Below are positions 7,431-14,881 of a DNA stretch of 15,012 bases, in pieces. The DNA comes from Oscillospiraceae bacterium (GTDB lineage Bacteria > Bacillota_A > Clostridia > Oscillospirales > CAG-272), in contig SVRU01000070.1 in NCBI GenBank assembly GCA_015064665.1, positions 1 through 15,012 on the forward strand, in the 5' to 3' direction. The notes below the pieces were generated by a model. That model was given only the letters and a program-made list of their open reading frames with translations, made no database searches and was not told the origin of the DNA. Position numbers and translations under genes: made by a program. Numbering within the stretch: position 1 is the first letter of the stretch; the number at the start of each line of letters is the position of its first letter.

Positions 7431-8158
7431 AGGCTTCTTATATGCATTCCTCCGTCAACGATAAGCGATGCTCCCGTGGTATATCCGAAAGTTCCGTCGC
7501 ATAAAGCGACTACCGCCCGTCCGACGTCATCGGGCGTGCCCCATCTGCCAAGCGGAACGAGTCCGTCGGCTATAAGGCTGTCGTATTTTTCCTTGACCGC
7601 CTCGGTCATTCCCGTTGCTATAATTCCGGGGCATATCTCGTTTACCGTGATGCCCTCGCCTGACAGTCTGTCGGCAAAGAGCTTGGTTATCATTGAAACT
7701 CCTGCTTTTGAGATGCAGTATTCGCCTCTGCTCGTTGAGCTTGTGTAAGCGGAGCAGGAGGAAATATTAACTATCGAGCCGCCCTTTTTGTTTTTCACCA
7801 TTTCGTTTGCAACCGTCTGGGTGAGGAAAAGCGTGCCCTTTGTGTTGATTCCCATAACGAAATCATAGCTCTCCTCGGTCATTTCGAGAATATCGCGGCG
7901 CACCTTGGGCGCAACCCCCGCAACGTTTACGAGAACGGTTATATCACCCTTGCTTTTTGCTGCATTGAAGAGCTTCATTCTGTCCTCGCCCGACGAGATG
8001 TCACCCTTGACGTACGTAATATCAAGACCCTCAAAGTCAGAGAGGTCGGGATTTTCGCTTCTGCCCATTCCGACAACCGAAAAGCCTTTTTTCGCGAGCA
8101 TGAGCGCGCTCGATTTTCCTATTCCGCCGGCAACGCCCGTAACTATTGCAACCCTCAT
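7427..8158 (-). CDS. Short-chain dehydrogenase/reductase (SDR), classical type
   Basis: A 243-residue classical SDR of usual length. It has the Rossmann motif TGVAGGIG (residues 7-14), GD at 52-53, NVAG at 78-81 (canonical NNAG), a catalytic triad of S134, Y147 and K151 (YCISK), and PG at 177-178. The end of beta-strand 2 reads VVGMGRS with R33 and no acidic residue, which suggests NADP(H) preference (inference). It interconverts an alcohol and a ketone on an unknown substrate. AAGGAG (8172-8167), encoded within the end of the upstream reductase gene, lies 8 nt before the ATG, and the two genes overlap by 4 bp. It is the middle gene of the operon, so its product likely works on the same compound as the OYE-type reductase and the flavoprotein. 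It could also be annotated as a 3-oxoacyl-ACP-reductase-like SDR, but nothing nearby points to fatty acid synthesis. Confidence 0.9.
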   Translation of the reverse strand: MRVAIVTGVAGGIGKSSALMLAKKGFSVVGMGRSENPDLSDFEGLDITYVKGDISSGEDRMKLFNAAKSKGDITVLVNVAGVAPKVRRDILEMTEESYDFVMGINTKGTLFLTQTVANEMVKNKKGGSIVNISSCSAYTSSTSRGEYCISKAGVSMITKLFADRLSGEGITVNEICPGIIATGMTEAVKEKYDSLIADGLVPLGRWGTPDDVGRAVVALCDGTFGYTTGASLIVDGGMHIRSL

Positions 8159-9351
8159 TTTTTCATCTCCTTATAAAGCTCCATGTAGTATTTATTGAAT
8201 ACGGCGCAGCCCGAAACCCTCTTCCCGCGCATAAGCTCGGTGCATTTTGAGCAGGCAAGGCAGCACTTTTTCGGGTCGAAGCTACCGCTAAGATAGTCGG
8301 CGTAAAAATCCGAATAAGCTATCCAGCCTCTGCCGAAGCCAACAAGGTCGCAAACACCGCCCGAAAGAAGCTCCTCGGCTTTTTCGATAAGGTTATCGCG
8401 GTAGTATGAAAGACCCGAGCCGACAACGGCAAGGCTTGGAAATTTTTCCTTGATATGACGCTCTACGGTAACGAATCTTCGAAGCCCTGCGTCTGCCGTC
8501 TCAGGCGGTATATATCCGCCCTTTCTGTAAGGGCGGTTAACGTGCGGATTAAAATAAGGATTTCCTATTGTGACGTTGAGGATTTTTATTCCCGCATCCG
8601 TAAGCTTCTCAATCAGCATATCCGGCTCGGTAAAATCAAGTCTGCCGTCTTCCGTAGTTCCGAAGCCGAAGGGTTTTCTTACCATATCGGATACGCTGAG
8701 CCTGCCCGTCAGAAGAAAATCCGACGGCACGGCAAATTTAACCGCTTTTATTGAATCGATATAGAGCTTAATTCTGTTTTCAAAGCTTCCGCCGTATCTG
8801 CCCGGGCGTGAAAAGGCGGAAAGCAGCTCTTGAAAAAGATATCCGTGACAGGATTTTACGTCAACTCCGTCAAAGCCCGCCTCTTTTGCAAGCATTGCCG
8901 ACTCTGCGTATTTTTCGGGAAGCGTGTCAAGATATTCGTCGGTAACTATATATTCGTCGGTGAGCGGTCTTTTCTCCTCGTAAACCTCGTTGCGATAGGC
9001 AATCATCGGTCTGATGCTCTGTCTGCCGGAATGGGTAAGCTGAAGGATAAAAATCGGTGAGATTCCGCACTCCTCTTTCGCAACCCTTCTCATCTCTTTT
9101 AAAAGAGCCTTGAAGCTTGAAAGATTATCACGCGTCAGCATCAGCTGCCCGGGGTTCGTTCTTCCCTCGGGACAGACCGCACAAGCCTCAAACCAAACCA
9201 GTCCCGCATGGCTTCTTGCCGCGCGCATATATTTTGCCACGGTAAGCTCTGAGGGCGTTCCGTCCTCATGGCAGTCGCAGCCCTCCATAGGCTGAAGCAC
9301 AACGCGGTTGGGAATTTCAAATCCGTCTATTTTAATAGGTGAATTAATCAT
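8155..9351 (-). CDS. Old Yellow Enzyme-family NADH:flavin oxidoreductase with Fe-S cysteines
   Basis: A 398-residue FMN TIM-barrel reductase. The N-terminus (INSPIKIDGFEIPNRVVLQPMEG), QLTHSGR, GFDGVDVKSCHGYL followed by YGGSFENR, and DLVGFGRGW are Old Yellow Enzyme / 2,4-dienoyl-CoA reductase signatures. Near the C-terminus CLACSKC plus a cysteine 11 residues later (C-x2-C-x2-C-x11-C) suggests a 4Fe-4S cluster as in dienoyl-CoA reductase and trimethylamine dehydrogenase. It lacks their second FAD/NAD domain, so electrons may come from a separate partner. The usual HxxH substrate-binding pair reads K-S-C-H: the first His is Lys. ATG at 9351 is chosen over upstream in-frame codons to 9408 because AGGA (9361-9358) lies 6 nt before it and the mapped promoter would start RNA near 9379. 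It is the first gene of the operon. Expected reaction: reduction of an activated C=C bond. Confidence 0.87.
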   Translation of the reverse strand: MINSPIKIDGFEIPNRVVLQPMEGCDCHEDGTPSELTVAKYMRAARSHAGLVWFEACAVCPEGRTNPGQLMLTRDNLSSFKALLKEMRRVAKEECGISPIFILQLTHSGRQSIRPMIAYRNEVYEEKRPLTDEYIVTDEYLDTLPEKYAESAMLAKEAGFDGVDVKSCHGYLFQELLSAFSRPGRYGGSFENRIKLYIDSIKAVKFAVPSDFLLTGRLSVSDMVRKPFGFGTTEDGRLDFTEPDMLIEKLTDAGIKILNVTIGNPYFNPHVNRPYRKGGYIPPETADAGLRRFVTVERHIKEKFPSLAVVGSGLSYYRDNLIEKAEELLSGGVCDLVGFGRGWIAYSDFYADYLSGSFDPKKCCLACSKCTELMRGKRVSGCAVFNKYYMELYKEMKK

Positions 9352-9385
9352 TTTAAATCCTGCCTTTTTCATTCTGAGTAACTCT

Positions 9386-9412
9386 ATTATACAACAAAAT
9401 AAAAGCAATCAA
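9386..9412 (-). promoter_or_regulatory. Promoter of the OYE-SDR-flavoprotein operon
   Basis: On the - strand TTGATT (9412-9407) and TATAAT (9391-9386) are separated by 15 bp. The expected RNA start near 9379 gives a leader of about 28 nt before the ATG at 9351. The short spacer suggests a need for an activator such as the divergent AraC protein. Confidence 0.6.
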
Positions 9413-9425
9413 AATAATAATTATT

Positions 9426-9439
9426 GCAATAAATATTGC
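9426..9439. promoter_or_regulatory. Candidate operator between divergent promoters
   Basis: GCAATA-AA-TATTGC is a perfect 6-bp inverted repeat with a 2-bp spacer. It overlaps the -35 box of the regulator promoter and lies 14 bp from the -35 of the reductive operon. It is placed to control both directions. Low base complexity here means chance is possible. Confidence 0.35.
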
Positions 9440-9464
9440 TTTTCTTGCAAAAATGCACTATAAT
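9436..9464 (+). promoter_or_regulatory. Promoter of the AraC regulator gene at 9483
   Basis: TTGCTT (9436-9441), a 17-bp spacer and a perfect TATAAT (9459-9464). The expected start near 9471 leaves a leader of about 12 nt containing GGAGG, which rules out the in-frame ATG at 9453. Confidence 0.7.
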
Positions 9465-9482
9465 ATACGCGGAGGTGGTTTT

Positions 9483-10265
9483 GTGCATTGTTCTTATAAA
9501 TCGAATAGTTATTCTATGGAGTATTCGGTAAGCCGTATTGAAAGCTCGGTTTTATGGGAAAGCCATTGCCATGCCGAATACGAGATGATAGCCGTGCTGA
9601 AGGGCGATATAAGCATTGTTCTTGAGGGAAGAGCCTTTAGGCTCACAGAGGGGCAGACGGCAATTGTGCCTCCGCTTTGCTATCATACCGTCAAGTCCAA
9701 CAAAAACGGTGAATATCGACGCGTAACCGCGCTTTTTGACCTTGAAGCTCTGCCCGAGGTGCTTCGTGCGGGATTTGTCGGCAAAGGTGAAAAAATTGCA
9801 ATATTTTATTTTTCCGAAACCGAGCTGCTCGCAAAAATATGCATGAGCGGTGAGAGGGCGTATTTCGAGCCGCTTCTGAATTCGCTTATGGTCAGAATTT
9901 TTTACGCCGCCGCCGAATCTGCAAGGATAGATTATATAAATGAAGAGGATGAATTTTTGAATAAGATCATCTCTTATATAGATGCGCACCTCGGCGAAAA
10001 AATTCTGCTTGATGACCTTGCGGCTCACACGGCGCGCTCAAAATCCTCGGTCTGCCACCTTTTTACAGAAAAAATGAATATATCTCCGAAGCAATATATT
10101 CTTGAAAAAAAGCTTGCCGCGGCTATGAGGCTTATACGAGGCGGAATGCCCGCCGCTCTCGCCGCGCAGCAGGTCGGATACGAAAATTACAGCAATTTTT
10201 ACCGCGTGTATAAGGACAGATTCAAAACAAGTCCGAAGGATAAATCCGAGGCTTTCGGAGGTTAA
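9483..10265 (+). CDS. AraC-family regulator, cupin sensor plus HTH
   Basis: A 260-residue transcription regulator. The N-terminal cupin (about residues 20-90) has the pattern HCHAEYEM...GDISIVLEGRAFRL..GQ..IVPP...H, expected to bind a small effector. The C-terminal AraC HTH domain covers about residues 160-255: LLDDLAAHTARSKSSVCHLF as the first helix-turn-helix, and MPAALAAQQVGYENYSNFYRVYKDRF leading to SP as the second. The start is GTG at 9483, with GGAGG (9471-9475) 7 nt upstream; an ATG at 9453 lies upstream of the predicted RNA start. It is transcribed divergently from the OYE-SDR-flavoprotein operon, so it most likely activates that operon in response to its substrate. Its 3' end faces a second AraC gene only 36 bp away. 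Confidence 0.88.
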   Translation: MHCSYKSNSYSMEYSVSRIESSVLWESHCHAEYEMIAVLKGDISIVLEGRAFRLTEGQTAIVPPLCYHTVKSNKNGEYRRVTALFDLEALPEVLRAGFVGKGEKIAIFYFSETELLAKICMSGERAYFEPLLNSLMVRIFYAAAESARIDYINEEDEFLNKIISYIDAHLGEKILLDDLAAHTARSKSSVCHLFTEKMNISPKQYILEKKLAAAMRLIRGGMPAALAAQQVGYENYSNFYRVYKDRFKTSPKDKSEAFGG

Positions 10266-10301
10266 AACAGAAGATTTTCAATGCTTTTAAACGAATTTAA
10301 A

Positions 10302-11114
10302 CTAAATCTGTCTGTATTCGGTTGGCGACTTTCCCGTATGCTTTTTGAAAAAACGGCTGAAATAGTTAACGTCGGGAAAGCCGCATTTGTATGCCGCCTC
10401 GCTCACGGTGTAACGCTCGTCCGCAAGATAGTCCTTCGAGTAGGTAAGGCGTATTGAATCGCGGTATCCGAGGGGGCTTGTGTTAAAAATTTCGGTAAAA
10501 AGATGTCTGAAATGAGTCGTACTCATACTGCATAGCAAAGCAAGCTCGGAAAGAGTGATATTTTCGTTCCAATGCGCTTCGATATATTCTTTCGCGGGGG
10601 CGATTTTTTCAAACTTGTCGGTGCGGAGCAAAAGCGCTCTTGAATTTATAAATCCGTAAAGCAGCTTATACGCAAGCGCCATAGCCTGCATCTTGTAGCC
10701 TGCCGACTTTTTTGACCATATCAAAGCAAGCTCTTCAAGGGTGTCGGTGTGATAATTTGCGACCGAGCTTTGATTTATTATCGCGATATCATCGGTTAGG
10801 AAGAGCTTTTTTGCCGCTTCTCCGCTTACGGATGAGGAGGAAAGCTTGAAATTAAGAGTGTAATGCAGGCATTCCTCGGTGCAAAGAATATTGTAAGCAT
10901 CGGTAGGCTTCAAAATGAACATATCTCCGCGCCCGACCCGTATACCGCGCCCGTCCGAAAATTTGTATTCAAGCTCTCCCGACAGTATATATACAAGTCC
11001 CCAGCTTTTTCTTCCTTTATGATAGCCGTAGGTTGTACCTCTGTCGTATTTGAATTTGTGCGCTACGATTATTTCCTTTATGACGGCGTTAAAATCATCG
11101 GTTCTTATCTCCAT
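10302..11114 (-). CDS. AraC-family regulator of the isomerase/glycosidase-like operon
   Basis: A 270-residue AraC-type regulator. Its N-terminal cupin-like sensor domain (about residues 15-100) contains GLVYILSGELEYKFSDGRGIRVGRGDMFILKP. The C-terminal HTH domain covers about residues 170-268, with ITLSELALLCSMSTTHFRHLF, then the canonical VSEAAYKCGFPDVNYFSRFFKKHTGKSPTEYR. The second half matches the AraC/XylS signature closely. The ATG is supported by CGGAGGTAG a few bases upstream (about 11118-11126). It is divergent from the isomerase operon with a 148-bp gap holding good promoters both ways, so it should sense a sugar or glycoside and regulate that operon. Its sensor sequence differs from the neighbouring AraC protein, so the two are not recent duplicates by eye. 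Confidence 0.88.
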   Translation of the reverse strand: MEIRTDDFNAVIKEIIVAHKFKYDRGTTYGYHKGRKSWGLVYILSGELEYKFSDGRGIRVGRGDMFILKPTDAYNILCTEECLHYTLNFKLSSSSVSGEAAKKLFLTDDIAIINQSSVANYHTDTLEELALIWSKKSAGYKMQAMALAYKLLYGFINSRALLLRTDKFEKIAPAKEYIEAHWNENITLSELALLCSMSTTHFRHLFTEIFNTSPLGYRDSIRLTYSKDYLADERYTVSEAAYKCGFPDVNYFSRFFKKHTGKSPTEYRQI

Positions 11115-11132
11115 AATACTACCTCCGAAATA

Positions 11133-11161
11133 ATGATATCAAAGCTTTGCTTAAAAGTCAA
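11133..11161 (-). promoter_or_regulatory. Promoter of the AraC gene at 10302-11114
   Basis: On the - strand TTGACT (11161-11156), a 17-bp spacer and TATCAT (11138-11133). The start would fall just before the GGAGG ribosome binding site, giving a short leader. Confidence 0.7.
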
Positions 11162-11204
11162 TAACAAAAAGACATATTGTGCTAAATAAATGACAGATTT
11201 GCTA

Positions 11205-11233
11205 TGGACTTTGGTTGTATTTTGGTGTAAAAT
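11205..11233 (+). promoter_or_regulatory. Promoter of the isomerase operon with tandem repeats in the spacer
   Basis: TGGACT (11205-11210), a 17-bp spacer and TAAAAT (11228-11233). TTTGGT occurs at 11210-11215 and again at 11221-11226, an 11-bp period (about one helical turn), each followed by a GTA (11217-11219, 11227-11229). Direct repeats are the usual form of AraC-family sites, so this may be the operator of the divergent regulator. Confidence 0.5.
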
Positions 11234-11262
11234 TAAGAAAAAAGACAAATGGGAGAATACTT

Positions 11263-12726
11263 ATGTTAAAAAGAAAGATTGAAAGAAAAGCAAAAATTGC
11301 ATTCTTTGCAGTAGGCCACGCGACCTATTGGGGTCAGTTTGACGGACTTCTTGACAGCCTCATAGGATATCATAACGAAGTTAAGGAAATTATTGCGGAA
11401 AACGAAGTCGAAATCATCGATTACGGAATGATCGACTCTAACGAAAAGGCTTACGCCGCATCTCTTAAAATCAATGCCGATGCGCCCGACCTTGTTATCT
11501 GCGATATGGTAACCTATGCCACATCGTCCACCTTCACTCCGATAATTCAGAACGTAACCGCCCCCGTTATACTCGTTGCACTCCAGCCGCTTGAAGCCCT
11601 TGACTACACGAAGGCAAATACCTTTATGCAGCTTCAGAACGACAATATATGCTCGGTTCCCGAGTTTATGTGCGCGGCAGAGCGCCTTAATAAAAAAATT
11701 GCCGACGTAGTTATCGGCAAGCTGTACGGCGACGAGGCGGCAAAGGCTGAAATCGCCGAGTGGTGCGACATTGCAAAGGTGCTGAACGGCATCAAGGGCG
11801 CACGAATCGGACTTATGGGCCACGTGCTTGAGTCGATGTACGATATGCATTGCGACCCCGTTGCTGTGACGAGGAGCTTCGGTATTCACGTTCCGCTTAT
11901 AGAGATCGACACGCTTATAGCTCTTGCCGATACCGTTACGGAAGAGGAAATCCGGAAAAAAATCGACTTGATAAACGAGGAATTTGATATGCCTGACCCC
12001 AAGCAAGACCCGATTACCATGAAGCTGACCGATGCGGATTTGTACTCTGCGGCAAGAAGTGCGGTTGCGCTTGATAAGCTCGTTGAAAAATATCATCTTT
12101 CGGGCATGGCATACTATTACGAGGGCTCTGACGATAATTCGGTATCAAGAAAAATGATATCCTCTCTTATCGTAGGAAACTCCATACTCAATGCCGAGGG
12201 AATACCGATGTGCGGTGAGTTCGATATAAAAACCTGCGTTGCGATGTATATTATGGATAAGCTCGATATAGGCGGCAGCTTTGCCGAGTTCCATCCCTTT
12301 GATTTCGGCGGAAACTATATACTTGTAGGACACGACGGACCTCACCACCTTCGCGTTGCAAACGGCAAACCTATTTTAAGAAGCCTTAAAAAGTATCACG
12401 GAAAGCCGGGCGGCGGAGCATCCGTCGAGTTCAAGCTCAAGGAGGGTCCTATCACTCTTCTCGGAATAACCCAGAAGGGCGACGGCTCGTTTAAATTCGT
12501 CGTTGGAGAGGGAATAAGCGCAAAGGGTGCAATTCCCCCGACAGGAAATACCAACACGCGCGGATTCTTTGAGCCAAACGTGCGCGATTTTGTAAAGGGT
12601 TGGGTAACCGAGGGACCGACTCACCACTTTGCTCTCGGTGTCGGCAACAAGGCAAAAACCATAAAGAAAATTGCCGATATACTCGGAATCGAGTGCGTGA
12701 TAGTTAACGATAAATTCAGGGTGTAA
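11263..12726 (+). CDS. L-arabinose/L-fucose isomerase-like family protein
   Basis: A 487-residue protein of the L-arabinose/L-fucose isomerase superfamily, of full normal length. The N-terminal Rossmann-like halves are visible (AKIAFFAVGHATYWGQFDGL; GARIGLMGHVLESMYDMHCDP near residue 182). Candidate Mn-binding and catalytic residues by family pattern are E287 (YYYEGSDD), E319 (CGEFD), H357 or H361 (GHDGPHH) and H454/H455 (GPTHHF); AraA uses two Glu and two His. The substrate may be a ketose/aldose pair other than arabinose, since no araB or araD is nearby. ATG at 11263 is chosen because GGGAG (11251-11255) lies 7 nt upstream; an in-frame codon at 11215 lies before the promoter -10 box. It is the first gene of a two-gene operon, 3 nt before the next start, divergent from an AraC regulator. 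It is cytoplasmic. Confidence 0.8.
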   Translation: MLKRKIERKAKIAFFAVGHATYWGQFDGLLDSLIGYHNEVKEIIAENEVEIIDYGMIDSNEKAYAASLKINADAPDLVICDMVTYATSSTFTPIIQNVTAPVILVALQPLEALDYTKANTFMQLQNDNICSVPEFMCAAERLNKKIADVVIGKLYGDEAAKAEIAEWCDIAKVLNGIKGARIGLMGHVLESMYDMHCDPVAVTRSFGIHVPLIEIDTLIALADTVTEEEIRKKIDLINEEFDMPDPKQDPITMKLTDADLYSAARSAVALDKLVEKYHLSGMAYYYEGSDDNSVSRKMISSLIVGNSILNAEGIPMCGEFDIKTCVAMYIMDKLDIGGSFAEFHPFDFGGNYILVGHDGPHHLRVANGKPILRSLKKYHGKPGGGASVEFKLKEGPITLLGITQKGDGSFKFVVGEGISAKGAIPPTGNTNTRGFFEPNVRDFVKGWVTEGPTHHFALGVGNKAKTIKKIADILGIECVIVNDKFRV

Positions 12727-12729
12727 GAT

Positions 12730-14874
12730 ATGTTTGGTGCTATAACTCTTGAGGTCAGCCTCAAGCCATTTAAGAAAACCGACGAGGAGTATATTCGCAG
12801 AGTAGCGCGTGAGATTTTCGTCGGCTGGCGTCCGCTTCTTAAGAATAGGGAAGAAATCTCTGTTATGCTCTGGGCGAGTGACGGAAGTGAGATTCTCGAC
12901 TATGACGGAGATATGTCGCGCGAGTTTGAGTGGGGATATTATCTCGGCACGGCAAATAACCCACAGCTCGCCGAGGATGAGGATCCTGCGATAAGTCTGC
13001 ACGAAAGAAAACAGCCGTATATCGAAAATCCGCCCAAAATGACCTATGAGGTGCTTCGAAATATAATAAGGATACTTAAGGAAGAGGGAAGACGGGAATA
13101 TCCCGACTCTAAAATCCGCGTCGGCGAAACCTTTGATATAGGTCCTGAGTTTGCCGTTTCGGAATTCAAATACAAAAGGCATACCGAGATATGCTCGGGA
13201 ACGGAGCTTGACTGCAAGCTGAAATTCGTTGATTCGACCTCTCTTTTGAACGCCGATTCGAGAAAATACGCAGCCTACCCCGACGGAATACCCGAAGGTG
13301 AGCCCTTTGCGACATTTTTCGCAAAGCAGACGAAGTGCTTTTTTGCCGATATGAGATTTGACTATCTCTGGCTTTCGAACGGACTTGGCTTCTCAGCTGA
13401 CCCCTGGTCGCTCACGGGCAAAATTTTTGACGGTGAAAAATTCTATCCCGAAAAGCTTGGTGCAACCTCAAAAAAGGTATTCGACTTCTGGCGGCTTTTC
13501 CGCGAGTCCTGCCCCGATATTCCGATAGAAACGCGAGGAACCAATAATTCCGCGGGAATAGATTATTCCACCGACGGCGTTGCGCTCTACGATATATATA
13601 ACGCCGATTTCGGCATTATGCCGCCCCCGAATTCTCCCTGGGCAGCGATAAACGGAAACTACGGTCTTGAAATTATGGGTCATATGACGAGAATCTGCGA
13701 GCTTCCCGGCAAGGACTTTCTTTTCAGATACTATCTTCACGACCCGTGGTGGATGAATTCACCTTGGTACGACAGATACGACGGATATCCGACCGACGTC
13801 TATTTGCCCATGGGCGTGTCAAGAATTTGCGAGGACGGCGGCGTTCAGTCGGCAACGAGATTTAATATCCTCTCTATCGATAATTCGCTCGGTGATATGC
13901 CCGACTCCTGTATCAACGAGTCTGTGCCTCATATTCTGAAGGCAGAGAAGGACTCGGCAGACGAGCCGTCGGCATTCGTATGGCTCTATCCGTTAAGGGA
14001 ATATACCACGGCAAAAACCGAAAAAGAGCTTTCCGAAATGCATAAATGCGACGTGTTTATGATGAACGCGATAAATTGCGGCTTTCCGCTTAACACCGTC
14101 GTTTCCTCGGATATATTCAAAAAAACCGATAAAGAGCTTTACAGCGGAAGAGTTATAGTCGCACCCGTAATCCGTGACGAAGAGGTGACCGACACTCTCA
14201 AAGCACTTGCCGAAAAGGGTGAGCACATATTGCTCTACGGAACCGAAGAGGTGCTTTCGGAGTGTGGAATTTTTGGCAAAAACGTCACACGGGTGAGCGT
14301 TGATGCTCAACCTACGGAAATGCTTAAGTCATTGAGCCGCTTCGGATACTGCGTTGTCTTTAAAACGAGAGAAAACGTTATAAAACTGCCGGTTTGGAAT
14401 GCCGTGCGTTCAAATAACGGAACATTTTTCTCGGTATATAACCCCGACACGACTACCGACACGCTTATGAAATTTCCGCTTGGCGCGCCTGTTATGCTCG
14501 GCGGCGAGTGCGAGATAGTTGACGGCTATGCAAAATACAGATTTTCAAGATGCGAGCACCGCGAGTGCCGTATTTTCGTTGAGCAAAAAGAGGGCGTTAT
14601 ATCGGCATACGAGCAAGCGCCCGTCAGCGCAAAATACCGCCGCCGCTTCAGAGTGGACGGACTTTCGGATGCTACGGTTTACTATTTCCCCGAAAAGTAC
14701 TGTGATAAATATATGGCGGCATCGACCGAATGGGAGCCCGACCCCACCCCCGTGCTTGACGGCGGCTGGACACCTATATACGACAGCGTTTTCGGCAACG
14801 GCTTCAAAGCCGAGCATAAATCCGGCGGAATCTCATTCCTCATGCCGTTTGAAAAATATATAAACGAAGATTAA
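12730..14874 (+). CDS. Uncharacterised 714-aa protein with GH42-like domain layout, putative glycosidase
   Basis: I do not recognise a characterised family. The first about 430 residues look like an (alpha/beta)8 barrel rich in Trp and Tyr: ISVMLWASDG, RVGETFDIGPEF (E133), DYLWLSNGLGFSADPW, IPIETRGTNN (E267) and YYLHDPWWMNSPWYDRYDGYP. E133 and E267 are candidate acid/base and nucleophile residues. Residues about 470-530 resemble a Rossmann/amidotransferase-like segment (GRVIVAPVIRDEEVTDTLKALAEKGEHILLYG) comparable to the GH42 trimerisation domain, and the rest is beta-rich, as in GH42 domain C. This order argues for a clan GH-A-like glycosidase, but it is inference from layout. There is no signal peptide, so imported substrates are likely. 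It is directly downstream of the isomerase (3-nt gap), so it probably releases the sugar that the isomerase converts. No frameshift is evident. Confidence 0.6.
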   Translation: MFGAITLEVSLKPFKKTDEEYIRRVAREIFVGWRPLLKNREEISVMLWASDGSEILDYDGDMSREFEWGYYLGTANNPQLAEDEDPAISLHERKQPYIENPPKMTYEVLRNIIRILKEEGRREYPDSKIRVGETFDIGPEFAVSEFKYKRHTEICSGTELDCKLKFVDSTSLLNADSRKYAAYPDGIPEGEPFATFFAKQTKCFFADMRFDYLWLSNGLGFSADPWSLTGKIFDGEKFYPEKLGATSKKVFDFWRLFRESCPDIPIETRGTNNSAGIDYSTDGVALYDIYNADFGIMPPPNSPWAAINGNYGLEIMGHMTRICELPGKDFLFRYYLHDPWWMNSPWYDRYDGYPTDVYLPMGVSRICEDGGVQSATRFNILSIDNSLGDMPDSCINESVPHILKAEKDSADEPSAFVWLYPLREYTTAKTEKELSEMHKCDVFMMNAINCGFPLNTVVSSDIFKKTDKELYSGRVIVAPVIRDEEVTDTLKALAEKGEHILLYGTEEVLSECGIFGKNVTRVSVDAQPTEMLKSLSRFGYCVVFKTRENVIKLPVWNAVRSNNGTFFSVYNPDTTTDTLMKFPLGAPVMLGGECEIVDGYAKYRFSRCEHRECRIFVEQKEGVISAYEQAPVSAKYRRRFRVDGLSDATVYYFPEKYCDKYMAASTEWEPDPTPVLDGGWTPIYDSVFGNGFKAEHKSGGISFLMPFEKYINED

Positions 14875-14881
14875 TTTGAAA

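Noticed and set aside
9453..9482. ATG at 9453 as start of the AraC gene
   Set aside because: It overlaps the promoter -10 region; RNA should begin near 9471, and GTG 9483 has a well-spaced GGAGG.
11266..12096. 276-codon open frame on the - strand inside the isomerase gene
   Set aside because: It lies wholly opposite a well-supported isomerase gene, has low-complexity composition and no ribosome binding site; it is a by-product of codon bias.
12376..13182. 268-codon - strand open frame across the isomerase/714-aa gene junction
   Set aside because: It overlaps two supported genes, shows no recognisable domain and has no promoter or ribosome binding site.
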